Assembly: GCF_019645815.1 (NCBI RefSeq)
Contig: NZ_CP080997.1
Span: 4,344,880-4,408,879, forward strand
Direction: 5' to 3'
Origin: Mycolicibacter heraklionensis
GTDB taxonomy: Bacteria > Actinomycetota > Actinomycetes > Mycobacteriales > Mycobacteriaceae
Length of the DNA stretch: 64,000 bases
Below, piece after piece: positions 35,623 to 46,209 of this stretch (the first letter of the stretch is position 1; each line of letters begins with the position of its first letter). The position numbers were made by a program, and so were the translations under genes. Under the pieces are notes generated by a model. The model was given only the letters and a program-made list of their open reading frames with translations, ran no database searches and was not told where the DNA came from.

Positions 35623-37242
35623 TCAGGGGATATCGGGCAGCAGGTTGGCCAGGTCTTCCAGCGCGCCCGGGAACAGGTTCACCAGATTGATCAGGTTGAG
35701 CCCGACCGCCTCCACGACGGGCGCGACGATGCCGAAGCCGATTCCGAGCGGAAGCAGTGCGGTGGCAGCCGCCAGCGCCTCCCCGATTCCGCCCAGGAGA
35801 TTGCCGTCCGCGGCCTCTTGCGCGAGGTAGCTGATGGCGACCGACGGCAAGGTGGTGAGCAGCGCGTTGAACGTGTCGGCGATCGGGAGCAGGGCCGCGT
35901 AGTCGTTCGACACGTTGGCGATGAGGGCGTTGAAGATCTCCATGGGCGGCGAGTCAATCGTCACGCCCGAAATCGAGCCCGGGACAGCGTTGTTGAGCAG
36001 GTTCAGACCCACCTGCACCATCTCACCCCACGTCGGGGTCGGGTTGCCGACGGTGCCGCCGACCACCCGGTACGCCGTCTCCAGCAGCCCCTGCAGCGCC
36101 GGCGTGTCGAGGACCGACGTGGGCTGGTAGGTCGCCGGGTCTTGCAGATCCCGGATGGCATCGTTGATTCCCTGTTGCACCCCGTTGCCCAGCGCGGTGG
36201 CGACCTCGGCCCAGTCGAGACTGGTCGGGAACAGGCCGAAAGTGGTTGGCGCACTGGCATCGGTGACCTCGCACCAGGCTTCGGTGATGCAGCCGTAGCC
36301 CAGGTTCACCAGTATCGAGGTGGCGGGTTCCAGGAGGTCGTAGAGGGGCTTTCCCAGGACCGGCAGAAACTGCAGCGGGGCCAGTAGCGGTAGGGTCTCG
36401 GCGGGAATCATGTAGTAGTTGGTCAAGCTGTCGGCCGCCGTGGGCAGTTGGATCGCATCCTGGATCTGCTCGGCCTCCAGGCCCAGATATGCGCCGTGCG
36501 AGAAGCCCATGCCGAGAAAGGCGTTGAGGTCGGCGAGGAAGTTGATCGGGTAGCGCGGAAAGTCGGCGAAGCCGTCGTATTCGATCGTGTAGATGTTCGT
36601 CGGGTAGAGGTCGGCCGGTGTCGCGCCGCTGAACGTCAGGCCGAAGCTGGGGATGGTGGGGCTGGCGCCGTCGATCGGGACGTTGAAGCGCTCCAGGATG
36701 CCCCCGTCTGGATTGGCAGGGTTACCCAGCATGACGAAGTGCACGTAGTCACTGGGCACGCCTTGCGCGGCAAGCAGTTTCATCGCTTCTGTCTCGACGA
36801 CAGCGCCCTGGGAGTAGCCGAACACCACGACGGGGTTTGCGGCGTCGACGTGGCCGCCGGCGATCTGCTGCGCGATCGCGGTAGCCAGGACTTGCCCGCC
36901 CTGGGCGAATGACTCGTCGGTGGTCAGGTTCTTCACGCCGGTCAGCGGCCACAACGACTCGGGGGTGACGACAGCTTGGGTCGTGCCGCCGAAACCGCGC
37001 GGTGCCAGGTAGTACGTTTCGGCGGCGTCCACGTAGCCGGCGGGGGGAATGGGCAGGCCGCTGGCGCCCACGATCAGCGCGGTGCCGTTGCCGAGCGGAG
37101 AGTCCGCGGTATTACCGCTGGCCAGCCGGACCGCACGCGCCTGCAGGTCGGGTGCCGACGAACCCGCCGGCGGAGCCCCGATCAGGCCGCCGCCCACGAT
37201 CACCACGCCGGTGGCGAGGCAGCTGCCCAACGACCGGATCAT
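35623..37242 (-). CDS. Secreted PE-PPE-domain esterase-like protein
   Basis: A 539-residue protein with an N-terminal signal peptide (SCLATGVVIVGGGLIGAPPA). The PE-PPE alpha/beta-hydrolase domain has its nucleophile elbow GYSQG at residues 142-146 (Ser144). No PE or PPE domain precedes it, so it is a free-standing secreted form of the hydrolase. The C-terminal 200 residues are hydrophobic and Leu/Ala-rich. Members hydrolyse short- to medium-chain esters. It is divergent from a TetR gene, with a double inverted repeat between them, which suggests TetR control. Its 3' end is convergent with the PPE gene at 10-base distance. Confidence 0.82.
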   Translation of the reverse strand: MIRSLGSCLATGVVIVGGGLIGAPPAGSSAPDLQARAVRLASGNTADSPLGNGTALIVGASGLPIPPAGYVDAAETYYLAPRGFGGTTQAVVTPESLWPLTGVKNLTTDESFAQGGQVLATAIAQQIAGGHVDAANPVVVFGYSQGAVVETEAMKLLAAQGVPSDYVHFVMLGNPANPDGGILERFNVPIDGASPTIPSFGLTFSGATPADLYPTNIYTIEYDGFADFPRYPINFLADLNAFLGMGFSHGAYLGLEAEQIQDAIQLPTAADSLTNYYMIPAETLPLLAPLQFLPVLGKPLYDLLEPATSILVNLGYGCITEAWCEVTDASAPTTFGLFPTSLDWAEVATALGNGVQQGINDAIRDLQDPATYQPTSVLDTPALQGLLETAYRVVGGTVGNPTPTWGEMVQVGLNLLNNAVPGSISGVTIDSPPMEIFNALIANVSNDYAALLPIADTFNALLTTLPSVAISYLAQEAADGNLLGGIGEALAAATALLPLGIGFGIVAPVVEAVGLNLINLVNLFPGALEDLANLLPDIP

Positions 37243-37272
37243 CGCGACCTCCTTGCCGGAGCACTTCGCCTA

Positions 37273-37295
37273 CCGTTCACCGACGAATAGAACGG
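37273..37295. promoter_or_regulatory. Inverted repeat, candidate TetR operator 1
   Basis: CCGTTC-11-GAACGG dyad, 31 bases upstream of the PE-PPE hydrolase start. It lies directly beside a longer dyad. Confidence 0.5.
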
Positions 37296-37331
37296 CACCG
37301 TAGCATTGCTGACGAGGCGAATGCAACGGTG
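37296..37331. promoter_or_regulatory. Inverted repeat, candidate TetR operator 2
   Basis: CACCGTAGCATT, a 12-base spacer, then AATGCAACGGTG. Eleven of twelve arm positions are complementary. It ends 19 bases before the TetR start (37351), consistent with autoregulation and control of the divergent hydrolase gene. Confidence 0.6.
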
Positions 37332-37350
37332 GCGTAAACTTTGGATCGTT

Positions 37351-38010
37351 ATGGACTCGACTCGGCCGCGGCGCAAGTACTCGCCACGCCTGACACGGGA
37401 CGAGCGCCGTGCGCAGGCGTTGGACGCGGCATTAGAGGTCCTCGGCGGGTGCGACTTGCACGAGTTGAGCATGGCGGCGGTCGCGGCCGCCGCCGGTGTC
37501 GCAAAGCCGGTGCTGTACACGGCATTTAGTACCCGAGCAGAGCTGGTCGACGCGTTGTTGGAACGAGAACGCGATCGCGGCATTGCCGAGGTTCGTGCGG
37601 CCATGCCCGATGACCTCAGCACGCTGGGGCCGACCGGCGCCTACACCGCGACCATCGGGGCGTTCCTGCAGGCCGTGCTGAACAACCCGACCGGGTGGCG
37701 GCTGATCCTCACCATTCCGGACAGCGCGCCCCGCGACTACCGCGACTCACTGCGCAGCGCCCGGTCTGCGGTCCTGGGCCAGTCCGAGGAACTCGCCCGC
37801 GCCGGGGCCGCCTTCATGCCGCAGTTGGCCCGCCTGGATCCGGTCCTGCTGGGCCACACCATGCTGTCCTTCGCCGAGATGCTGGGGCGGCTCGCCGCAC
37901 GCGACCCGCAGACCTACCCGCGCGAGCGCCTCGAAGGCTTCGTCACCGCCATGCTGTCGATGGTGGCCGACGATACGGGACCGGCTAACCCAGGATCAGA
38001 CCCGACGTAG
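37351..38010 (+). CDS. TetR-family transcriptional regulator
   Basis: A 219-residue regulator. The HTH lies at about residues 14-65 (RRAQALDAALEVLGGCDLHE, LSMAAVAAAAGVAKPVLYTA, FSTRAELVDALL). The ligand-binding helices after it follow no known subfamily that I recognise. The closest candidate targets are its own gene and the divergent PE-PPE hydrolase gene. It is not KstR or KstR2, judging by sequence. Its last 26 bases overlap the end of ltp2 on the opposite strand. Confidence 0.83.
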   Translation: MDSTRPRRKYSPRLTRDERRAQALDAALEVLGGCDLHELSMAAVAAAAGVAKPVLYTAFSTRAELVDALLERERDRGIAEVRAAMPDDLSTLGPTGAYTATIGAFLQAVLNNPTGWRLILTIPDSAPRDYRDSLRSARSAVLGQSEELARAGAAFMPQLARLDPVLLGHTMLSFAEMLGRLAARDPQTYPRERLEGFVTAMLSMVADDTGPANPGSDPT

Positions 38011-39145
38011 GCACCCCGGTGCCGGCGGTCACCAGCACGTGCTCGACGCCATCGACCTGGTTGACCGAGGTGCCGCGCAGCTGGCGAACGCCCTCGGCGA
38101 TGCCGTTCATGCCGTGCACATACGCCTCGCCGAGCTGGCCGCCGTGGGTGTTGATCGGCAGCCGGCCGCCCAGCTCGATGGCGCCGCCGGCGATGAAGTC
38201 CTTGGCCTCCCCCTTGCCGCAGAATCCCAACTCCTCCAACTGGATCAGCGTGTAGGGGGTGAAGTGGTCGTAGAGCACCGCGGTCTGGATGTCGGCAGGT
38301 GTCAGGCCCGACTGCGCCCACAGCTGCTTGCCCACCAGGCCCATCTCGGGCAGCCCGAGCTCCTCGCGGTAGTAGGAGTACATGGTGAACTGGTCGGCCC
38401 CGGCGCCCTGCGCTGCCGCCTCGATGATCGCGGGGCGATGCTTGAGGTCGCGGGCCCGCTCCGGTGTGGTGACAACGATCGCCACCCCGCCGTCGGTCTC
38501 CTGGCAGCAGTCCAGCAACCGCAACGGCTCGGCGATCCACCGCGAATTCTGGTGATCCTCAATGGTGATCGGCTTGCCGTAGAAGTGCGCCTTGGGGTTG
38601 GTCGCCGCGTGCTTGCGGTCGGCCACCGACACCACACCGAAATCCGCACTGGTGGCGCCGTATTCGTGCATGTAACGCTGGGCGATCATCGCCACCGATG
38701 CCGCCGGAGTGCTCAAACCGTGCGGATAGGACCAGCTGTACTCCACACCGCGGGAGTCGGCGTTGATCGTCAAGCCGGTCATCACCTGGCCGAACCGGAA
38801 CTCCGAGCGCTCATTAAAAGCCCGGTACGCCACAACGACTTCAGCGACTCCGGTCGCAACCGCCAAGGCGGCCTGCTGCACTGTCGCCGCGGCCGCACCG
38901 CCGCCGTAACCGATCTGGGAGAAGAACGTCAGGTCGCCGATCCCGGTGGCGCGCGCGACGGCGGTCTCCAGGTTGGAGTCCATGGTGAAGGTGACCAGGC
39001 CGTCGACGTCGGCGGGCTTCAGACCCGCATCGTCGAGGGCATCGAGCACCGCCTCGGCGGCCAGACGCAGTTCGCTGCGCCCGGATTCCTTGGAGAAGTC
39101 GGTCGCACCGATTCCGGCGATCGCAGCCTTACCCGACAGCATCAC
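37985..39145 (-). CDS. ltp2: Side-chain retro-aldolase Ltp2
   Basis: A 386-residue thiolase-fold protein equivalent to Rv3540c. It carries AIAGIGATDFSKESGRSELR at the start, LTFFSQIGYGGGAAAATVQQ where thiolases have their Cys (here none), and LPINTHGGQLGEAYVHGMNG at the C-terminal loop. Ltp2 with the DUF35 domain of ChsH2 cleaves the 17-hydroxy-propionyl-CoA side chain to androstenedione-type ketone and propionyl-CoA. It is the last gene of the igr-type operon, coupled to chsH1 by a 4-base overlap. Confidence 0.95.
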   Translation of the reverse strand: MMLSGKAAIAGIGATDFSKESGRSELRLAAEAVLDALDDAGLKPADVDGLVTFTMDSNLETAVARATGIGDLTFFSQIGYGGGAAAATVQQAALAVATGVAEVVVAYRAFNERSEFRFGQVMTGLTINADSRGVEYSWSYPHGLSTPAASVAMIAQRYMHEYGATSADFGVVSVADRKHAATNPKAHFYGKPITIEDHQNSRWIAEPLRLLDCCQETDGGVAIVVTTPERARDLKHRPAIIEAAAQGAGADQFTMYSYYREELGLPEMGLVGKQLWAQSGLTPADIQTAVLYDHFTPYTLIQLEELGFCGKGEAKDFIAGGAIELGGRLPINTHGGQLGEAYVHGMNGIAEGVRQLRGTSVNQVDGVEHVLVTAGTGVPTSGLILG

Positions 39146-39543
39146 GCCGCTCCGATCGTCAAGGTTGCCGTGGCGATGACATGGTCGCCGAGGCTGTTGT
39201 TGCCCACAACTTTCACCGTGACCAGGCCTTCTTCGACCGCGGTCACTTCACCGGAGAAGGTGACGGTGTCGTAGGCGTACCACGGCACGCCCAGCCGCAG
39301 CGCGATCGAGCGGATCACCGCGTTGGACCCGGCCCAGTCGGTGAGGTAGCGCTGCACCAGGCCGGTGTCGGTGAGGATGTTGACGAAGATGTCCTTGGAG
39401 CCCTTGGCCTGCGCCTTGTCCCGGTCGTGGTGCACGTCCTGGTAGTCGCGGGTGGCGATCGCCGTGGAGACGACGAACGTCGGGTCACCGTAGATCTTCA
39501 GCTCGGGCAGCTTGGTGCCCACGTCGACAGTCGGAGCGCTCAT
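39142..39543 (-). CDS. chsH1: Steroid enoyl-CoA hydratase small subunit ChsH1
   Basis: A 133-residue MaoC-like hot-dog protein equivalent to Rv3541c. The hydratase region is RDYQDVHHDRDKAQAKGSKD, with the Asp-His catalytic pair. It pairs with the MaoC half of ChsH2 to hydrate the 3-carbon side-chain enoyl-CoA. Start and stop codons overlap with both neighbours (ATGA). Confidence 0.94.
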   Translation of the reverse strand: MSAPTVDVGTKLPELKIYGDPTFVVSTAIATRDYQDVHHDRDKAQAKGSKDIFVNILTDTGLVQRYLTDWAGSNAVIRSIALRLGVPWYAYDTVTFSGEVTAVEEGLVTVKVVGNNSLGDHVIATATLTIGAA

Positions 39544-40511
39544 GCCCCGTCTCCTTCCACAGGCTCCCAGGCGTACAAGGTCCAGGCCGGACCGGCATCG
39601 CTGGCCGGAAAATCGAGGTAGGTTGCGCGAACCGGCATTCCGATCTTTACCGCGGCCGCGTCGGCGCCGCGGAGTTCACCGAGCATCCGCACGCCCTCTT
39701 CGAGCTCGACCAGCGCGATCACGAATGGCAGGCTGCGGCCGGGGACCTTGGGCGCGTGGTGCACCACGTAGCTGAACACCGTTCCCTTGCCGCTGGAAAC
39801 GACATAGTCGGTGGTCTCGGTCTTGTCCTTCCAGACCGCCGGCACCGGCGGATGCTGCAGACTGCCGTCCGGGCGGAGCTGGATGCGCAGCTCGTGTGCG
39901 GCCACCCCGTCCCAGAAGTACTTGGAGTCCCTCGACCATGACGGGCGCATCATCTTGTCGGGGTCGAGATCCTCGGGCACAGCCGCAGCCGGAGTCGCGT
40001 CAGCCTTGTCCTTGGGCAGGAACTTCAGGATGCGCCAGACCATGTCGGCGACGTTTTCTTCACCGACCCACCAGCGGATCTTCTGGGTGACGAAGTACCC
40101 CTCACCCAAGCCGGTCTGCTTGGGACCCACGATGTCGGTCACCTCGGCGGTGACACTGACCTCTTCGCCGAGGCGCAGGTAGCGGTGGTAGGTCTGCTCA
40201 CAGTTGGTGGCCACCACTCCGACGTAGCCTGCGCCGTCGAACAGTTCCATGACCTTGCCGAGCGGGTCGTCGGCGGGGCGCTCCCCACCCAGGCCCATCA
40301 TCGTCCACACCTGGATCATGGCCGGCGGAGCGACAATTCCGGGGTGCCCGGCCGCCCGCGCCGCCGCCTCGTCGGTGTAGATCGGGTTGGCGTCGCCGAT
40401 CGCATCGACCCAGTGCCGAATCATCGGCTGGTTCACCGGATCCCGACCGGTCCGCGGCTTGCTGCGGCCGGACGCCAGTATCTGCTCGATCCCGGGGGAA
40501 AGGTCGCTCAT
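39540..40511 (-). CDS. chsH2: Steroid enoyl-CoA hydratase large subunit ChsH2 (MaoC plus DUF35)
   Basis: A 323-residue two-domain protein equivalent to Rv3542c. The N-terminal MaoC-like half (PMIRHWVDAIGDANPIYTDE) works with ChsH1. The C-terminal DUF35 OB-fold half (KYFWDGVAAHELRIQLRPDG, HPPVPAVWKD) binds Ltp2 and completes the aldolase. The zinc-ribbon cysteines usual in DUF35 proteins are absent, as I recall for Rv3542c as well. It is separated from fadE29 by 13 bases. Confidence 0.94.
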   Translation of the reverse strand: MSDLSPGIEQILASGRSKPRTGRDPVNQPMIRHWVDAIGDANPIYTDEAAARAAGHPGIVAPPAMIQVWTMMGLGGERPADDPLGKVMELFDGAGYVGVVATNCEQTYHRYLRLGEEVSVTAEVTDIVGPKQTGLGEGYFVTQKIRWWVGEENVADMVWRILKFLPKDKADATPAAAVPEDLDPDKMMRPSWSRDSKYFWDGVAAHELRIQLRPDGSLQHPPVPAVWKDKTETTDYVVSSGKGTVFSYVVHHAPKVPGRSLPFVIALVELEEGVRMLGELRGADAAAVKIGMPVRATYLDFPASDAGPAWTLYAWEPVEGDGA

Positions 40512-40524
40512 CTGTCTCCTCGAC

Positions 40525-41688
40525 TCATCGTGGCACCCGCGGAACCTTGAGGCCGGAGGCGGCGATCATCTCGCGCATCACCTCGTTGACTCCCCCGCCG
40601 AATGTGATGACCAGGTTGCGCTTGGCCATCTTGTCCAGCCAGATCAGAAGTTCTGCGGTCTCCGGATCGGCCGGGTTGCCGTACTTGCCGACGATCTCCT
40701 CTGCGAGGCGGCTGACTTCCTGGATGCGCTCGGTGGAGAACACCTTGGTGGCCGCAGCATCGGCGACGGCGATGGTCTCGCCAGAGGAAGCCACCTGCCA
40801 GTTCAGCAACTCGTTGATCCGCCAGATCGACTTGATCTGTCCCAACAGCCGTTGGACGTCCTGGTGCTCGATCGGCGTGACGCCGTCCGAACCGGGCTTC
40901 GAAGCCCAGGTGCGCACCTGGTCATAGATGCCGGCGACACGCCCCGCCGGGCCCAAGCCGACCCGTTCGTGGTTGAGCTGGGTGGTGATCAGCTTCCAGC
41001 CGCCATTCTCCTCACCCACCAGCATGTCCGCGGGCACGTGCACGTCGTTGTAGTACGTCGCGTTCGTGTGATGCGCCCCGTCGGACAAGATGATCGGAGT
41101 CCAGGAGTAGCCGGGATCTTTGGTGTCGACGATCAGGATCGAGATGCCCTTGTGCTTGGCAGCGGTCGGGTCGGTCCGGCAGGCCAGCCAGATGTAGTCG
41201 GCGTCATGTGCGCCGGTGGTCCACATCTTCTGGCCGTTGACGATGTATTCGTCACCGTGCCTGACCGCCGTGGTGCGCAGCGAGGCGAGGTCGGTGCCGG
41301 CGTCGGGCTCCGAGTAGCCGATTGCGAAATGCACGTCGCCGGAAAGAATTCCGGGAAGGAACTTCTTTTTCTGTTCCTCGGTGCCCAGCGCCTGCAGCGT
41401 CGGGCCAACGGTCTGCAACGTGACCATCGGCAACGGGATGTCCGCCCGATTGGCCTCGTTGATGAAGATCTGCTGTTCGACCGGGCCGAATCCCAGGCCG
41501 CCGTACTCCTTAGGCCAACCGACACCGAGCTTGCCGTCGCTGCCCATCCGCTTGATCACCGCACGGTACGCCTCATTGTGCCGATCGGACTCCATCGCCG
41601 CGGCCTCTTCGGGCGTGATGAGGGTCGAGAAGTACTCCCGCAGTTCGGCTTGTAGCGCGCGCTGCTCGGGCGTCAGGTCGATGAACAT
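40525..41688 (-). CDS. fadE29: Acyl-CoA dehydrogenase subunit FadE29 (ChsE2)
   Basis: A 387-residue acyl-CoA dehydrogenase equivalent to Rv3543c, with the same length. Marks are FAIGYSEPDAGTDLASLRTT, IVNGQKMWTTGAHDADYIWL and GGGVNEVMREMIAASGL. With FadE28 it forms an alpha2beta2 enzyme that desaturates the isopropionyl-CoA side chain. ATG 41688 overlaps the fadE28 stop by one base (TAATG). A longer in-frame start upstream lies inside fadE28 and is rejected. Confidence 0.95.
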   Translation of the reverse strand: MFIDLTPEQRALQAELREYFSTLITPEEAAAMESDRHNEAYRAVIKRMGSDGKLGVGWPKEYGGLGFGPVEQQIFINEANRADIPLPMVTLQTVGPTLQALGTEEQKKKFLPGILSGDVHFAIGYSEPDAGTDLASLRTTAVRHGDEYIVNGQKMWTTGAHDADYIWLACRTDPTAAKHKGISILIVDTKDPGYSWTPIILSDGAHHTNATYYNDVHVPADMLVGEENGGWKLITTQLNHERVGLGPAGRVAGIYDQVRTWASKPGSDGVTPIEHQDVQRLLGQIKSIWRINELLNWQVASSGETIAVADAAATKVFSTERIQEVSRLAEEIVGKYGNPADPETAELLIWLDKMAKRNLVITFGGGVNEVMREMIAASGLKVPRVPR

Positions 41689-42692
41689 TACGCTCCCACC
41701 AAATCGAGGCGATGCGACGGACCGCCCAACAGCCGAGTCAGATCCTTGATCGAGGAGTAGTAGCGGTCCATCGGATAGGTGATGTCCATACCCATGCCGC
41801 CGTGCAGGTGATGGCAGAGCCGCATGGCCGGCGCGGCCTGCGCGGTGAGCCAATATCCCAGGATGTTCAGATCCTCGTCGGCGTCAAGCCCTTGCGCCAG
41901 CCGCCACAGTGCCGAGGTCGACAGCAAAGAGATTGTCCGCGAGGCGATGTAGACCTCGGAAAGCTGTGCGGCCACGGTCTGGAATGTCGACAGCGGGCGG
42001 CCGAATTGTTCACGGGCCGCCACGTAGTCCGCCGTCAGACGCAGCGCGCCGGCCACCAGCCCGGCCGCGAAGGCCCCGGTGGCCGCCAGCGCCAACTGGT
42101 TGACTCGCCGCGCGGTGGCCCCGTCGAGCACATCGGCGGCCTCGATCGCGACGTCGGCGAACGTCACCACATACTCGTCGGACCCATTCGAGGTGGGGGT
42201 CTTGGTGACCGTCACGCCGTCGGCGGTGGGAGAAACGACCACCACGGCCTGGTCGGCGGTGACGATCAACCAGGCCGCCGTCTCGGCGTAAGGCACACCG
42301 GTCTTGGTGCCGTTGAGCTTTCCGTCCGCGTACGTGGTGTTGGGGTGTTCGGGCAGCTGGCGCCCCGGCTCGTTGAGTGCAGCCGACAGCAGCGCACCGG
42401 CGGGCACACCCGACAGGTACCGGTCCTGCTGAGCATCCGACGCCAGCTCCAGCAGCGGTATCAGACCAAGACCCAAGGTGGCCAGCGCCGGCCCGACAGC
42501 GCCGTGACGCCCGATCTCGGTGAGTGCGGTCGCCAGCTCGCTCAGACCCAGGCCGTCACCACCGAGCCGCTCAGGCACCCCCAACGCCGCGACACCACCG
42601 GAAACGAGTGCATCCCAACTGTTTTCGCGGTCCAGGACAGAAGTCACCACATCAGCGACAGCCTGTTGCTCCGGGTTCGGTGTGAAATCCAC
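41688..42692 (-). CDS. fadE28: Acyl-CoA dehydrogenase subunit FadE28 (ChsE1)
   Basis: A 334-residue acyl-CoA dehydrogenase equivalent to Rv3544c. It starts MDFTPNPEQQAVADVVTSVL. The C-terminal stretch CHHLHGGMGMDITYPMDRYY is the FAD-contacting region. It is shorter than a full homotetrameric dehydrogenase and complements FadE29 in the heterotetramer. It is preceded by cyp125 with a 37-base gap, so it is probably in the same transcript. Confidence 0.94.
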   Translation of the reverse strand: MDFTPNPEQQAVADVVTSVLDRENSWDALVSGGVAALGVPERLGGDGLGLSELATALTEIGRHGAVGPALATLGLGLIPLLELASDAQQDRYLSGVPAGALLSAALNEPGRQLPEHPNTTYADGKLNGTKTGVPYAETAAWLIVTADQAVVVVSPTADGVTVTKTPTSNGSDEYVVTFADVAIEAADVLDGATARRVNQLALAATGAFAAGLVAGALRLTADYVAAREQFGRPLSTFQTVAAQLSEVYIASRTISLLSTSALWRLAQGLDADEDLNILGYWLTAQAAPAMRLCHHLHGGMGMDITYPMDRYYSSIKDLTRLLGGPSHRLDLVGA

Positions 42693-42729
42693 CCGAATCC
42701 TCCTTGATTCGTCTACGCCGTCAGTGAGC

Positions 42730-43977
42730 TCAGTGCGCGACCGGGCACGCGCCCGAGTAATCGACCGGCCAGTGCTTGATACCGTTGAGCCAGCCGGACT
42801 TCAGCCGCTCCGGCTCGCCCATCGGCTTCAGGTCGGGCATGTGGTCGGCAACCGCGTTGAAGATCAGGTTGATGGTCAGGCGGGCCAGGTTGGCGCCGAT
42901 GCAGTAGTGCGCCCCGGTGCCGCCGAAGCCGACGTGCGGGTTCGGGTCACGAAGGATGTTGAAGGTGAACGGGTCATCGAACACCTCCTCGTCGAAGTTG
43001 GCCGAACGGTAGGACATCACCACCCGGTCGCCGGCCTTGATCTTGACGCCGGAGATCTCGGTGTCTTGGTTGGCGGTCCGCTGGAATGCCGAAACGGGTG
43101 TGGCCCAACGGATGATCTCGTCCACGGCGGTCTGAGGACGCTCCCGCTTGAACAGCTCCCACTGGTCGGGGTTCTGCGAGAACGCGACCATGCCGTGCGT
43201 GATCGAGTTGCGGCTGGTCTCATTGCCGGCCACAGCCAGCATGACCACGAAGAAACCGAACTCGTCGTCGCTGAGCTTCTCACCGTCGACGTCGGCCTGA
43301 ATCAGCTTGGTGACGATGTCGTCGGTGGGGTTCACGCCCCGCTCCTCGGCCATCTTCATGGCGTAGCTGATGACCTCGAACGACGACATCGCCGGGTCGA
43401 CGTCGGCGTACTCGGGGTCTTCACCGGCGGTCATCTCGTTGGACCAGCGAAACAACTTGCCCCGATCGTCCTGGGGCACACCGAGCAGTTCGGCGATGGC
43501 CTGCAGGGGCAGCTCACAGGACACCTGCTCGACGAAGTCGCCGGTGTTGGCCGCCGCAGCGGTCTCGGCAATGTTCTGCGCCCGCGCCCTCAGTTCGTCC
43601 TCGAGCCGTGAGAGGGCGCGCGGGGTGAAGCCGCGGGAGATGATCTTGCGCAGCCGGGTGTGGTGCGGCGCATCCATGTTGAGCAGGACGGCGCGCTGCA
43701 GGTCGACTTGCTCGCGGGTCATGGACTGCGGCCAGACCGGGATCGCGCCGTTCATCGCACTGGAGAAGACCTCGCTGCGCAGCGAGACGTCCTTGACGTC
43801 TTTGTGCTTGGTCACCAGCCAGTAGCCCTTGTCGCCGAAGCCTCCGGTACCGCCGGGAACGTCGACCCAGTGCACCGGCTCCGCCTTGCGCAGCTCGGCG
43901 AGCTCCTTGACCGGTAGGCCTCGAAGGTTCAGCTCGGAGTCGAGGAGGTCTAAGTCGTTGGGGACGGGGCAGCCCAT
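42730..43977 (-). CDS. cyp125: Cytochrome P450 CYP125 (syntenic copy)
   Basis: A 415-residue P450 at the Rv3545c position, next to fadE28 and divergent from fadA5. The I-helix is VMLAVAGNETSRNSIT, the haem motif FGGTGAHYCIGANLARLTIN, and the C-terminus ends in CPVAH. It starts sterol side-chain degradation by oxidising C26/C27. ATG 43977 has AGGAG seven bases upstream; a longer frame to 44040 has no support. Its N-terminus (MGCPVPNDLDLLDSELNLRG) differs from that of the paralogue at 29961-31220. Confidence 0.93.
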   Translation of the reverse strand: MGCPVPNDLDLLDSELNLRGLPVKELAELRKAEPVHWVDVPGGTGGFGDKGYWLVTKHKDVKDVSLRSEVFSSAMNGAIPVWPQSMTREQVDLQRAVLLNMDAPHHTRLRKIISRGFTPRALSRLEDELRARAQNIAETAAAANTGDFVEQVSCELPLQAIAELLGVPQDDRGKLFRWSNEMTAGEDPEYADVDPAMSSFEVISYAMKMAEERGVNPTDDIVTKLIQADVDGEKLSDDEFGFFVVMLAVAGNETSRNSITHGMVAFSQNPDQWELFKRERPQTAVDEIIRWATPVSAFQRTANQDTEISGVKIKAGDRVVMSYRSANFDEEVFDDPFTFNILRDPNPHVGFGGTGAHYCIGANLARLTINLIFNAVADHMPDLKPMGEPERLKSGWLNGIKHWPVDYSGACPVAH

Positions 43978-44125
43978 GTGTCTACTCCTAGGGTGTCTGT
44001 TAGTGGGTTCGACGACGTTTGAACGACAGAGCCTGAACAACGCCGTCTAGTGCCGGATTGCCACCATTGAAACACGGCCCGACCGCAGATCAAAGGCAGT
44101 GCCGCATCGTCGCTTGTCAGACTAA

Positions 44126-44139
44126 TGAAACGTGTTCTA
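44126..44139. promoter_or_regulatory. KstR-type operator in the cyp125/fadA5 divergent promoter
   Basis: TGAAACGTGTTCTA fits tnnAACnnGTTnnA. It lies 10 bases before the fadA5 ATG and about 150 bases from cyp125. A nearby GAAACACGG half-site (about 44068-44076) may be a degenerate second element facing cyp125. Confidence 0.85.
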
Positions 44140-44140
44140 G

Positions 44141-45301
<1,161 letters not shown>

Positions 45302-45311
45302 TGGCCCGCAA

Positions 45312-45701
45312 ATGACTCCAGTTCCGGAGACCGACCGCATCGCGGCGGCGCAGGCCTACATCGACGCGCTGGTCAGTCATGACGCCTCGGCGGTCCGGTT
45401 CGCACCCGGCTGCGTCCGCATCGAGGTCGGGCTCAAGACCGGTTTCTCGGGAAATCATCTGCGCCGCAGCCTCAACCGCGGGCCGCAGTTCCGGTTGATC
45501 TCGGCGGCCACGCTGCCGAAATACAGCATCGACGGCGACGACGTGCGGGCGGTCTACGACATCATCACCAAGCCGTCCCTGTTCGGCATCCGGGTCTGCT
45601 CGCATGTCGACGAGGTCTTCCGGATCCCCGCTGACAGCCCGGACGGTAGTGCGGTGATCCACCACATCCGCGCGGGGATTCGTCCGTTCATCCACCGTTA
45701 G
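45312..45701 (+). CDS. Small conserved protein, possibly NTF2-fold
   Basis: A 129-residue protein from ATG 45312, 10 bases after fadA5. It starts with DRIAAAQAYIDALVSHDASA, continues VRFAPGCVRIEVGLKTGFSG and ends VIHHIRAGIRPFIHR. The helix-then-sheet layout suggests an NTF2/SnoaL-like fold, but I cannot assign a family with certainty. It sits between fadA5 and ddn, genes that are adjacent in M. tuberculosis, so it is an addition here that is probably co-transcribed with fadA5. Confidence 0.65.
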   Translation: MTPVPETDRIAAAQAYIDALVSHDASAVRFAPGCVRIEVGLKTGFSGNHLRRSLNRGPQFRLISAATLPKYSIDGDDVRAVYDIITKPSLFGIRVCSHVDEVFRIPADSPDGSAVIHHIRAGIRPFIHR

Positions 45702-46199
<498 letters not shown>

Positions 46200-46209
46200 G
46201 GCCCACCCG

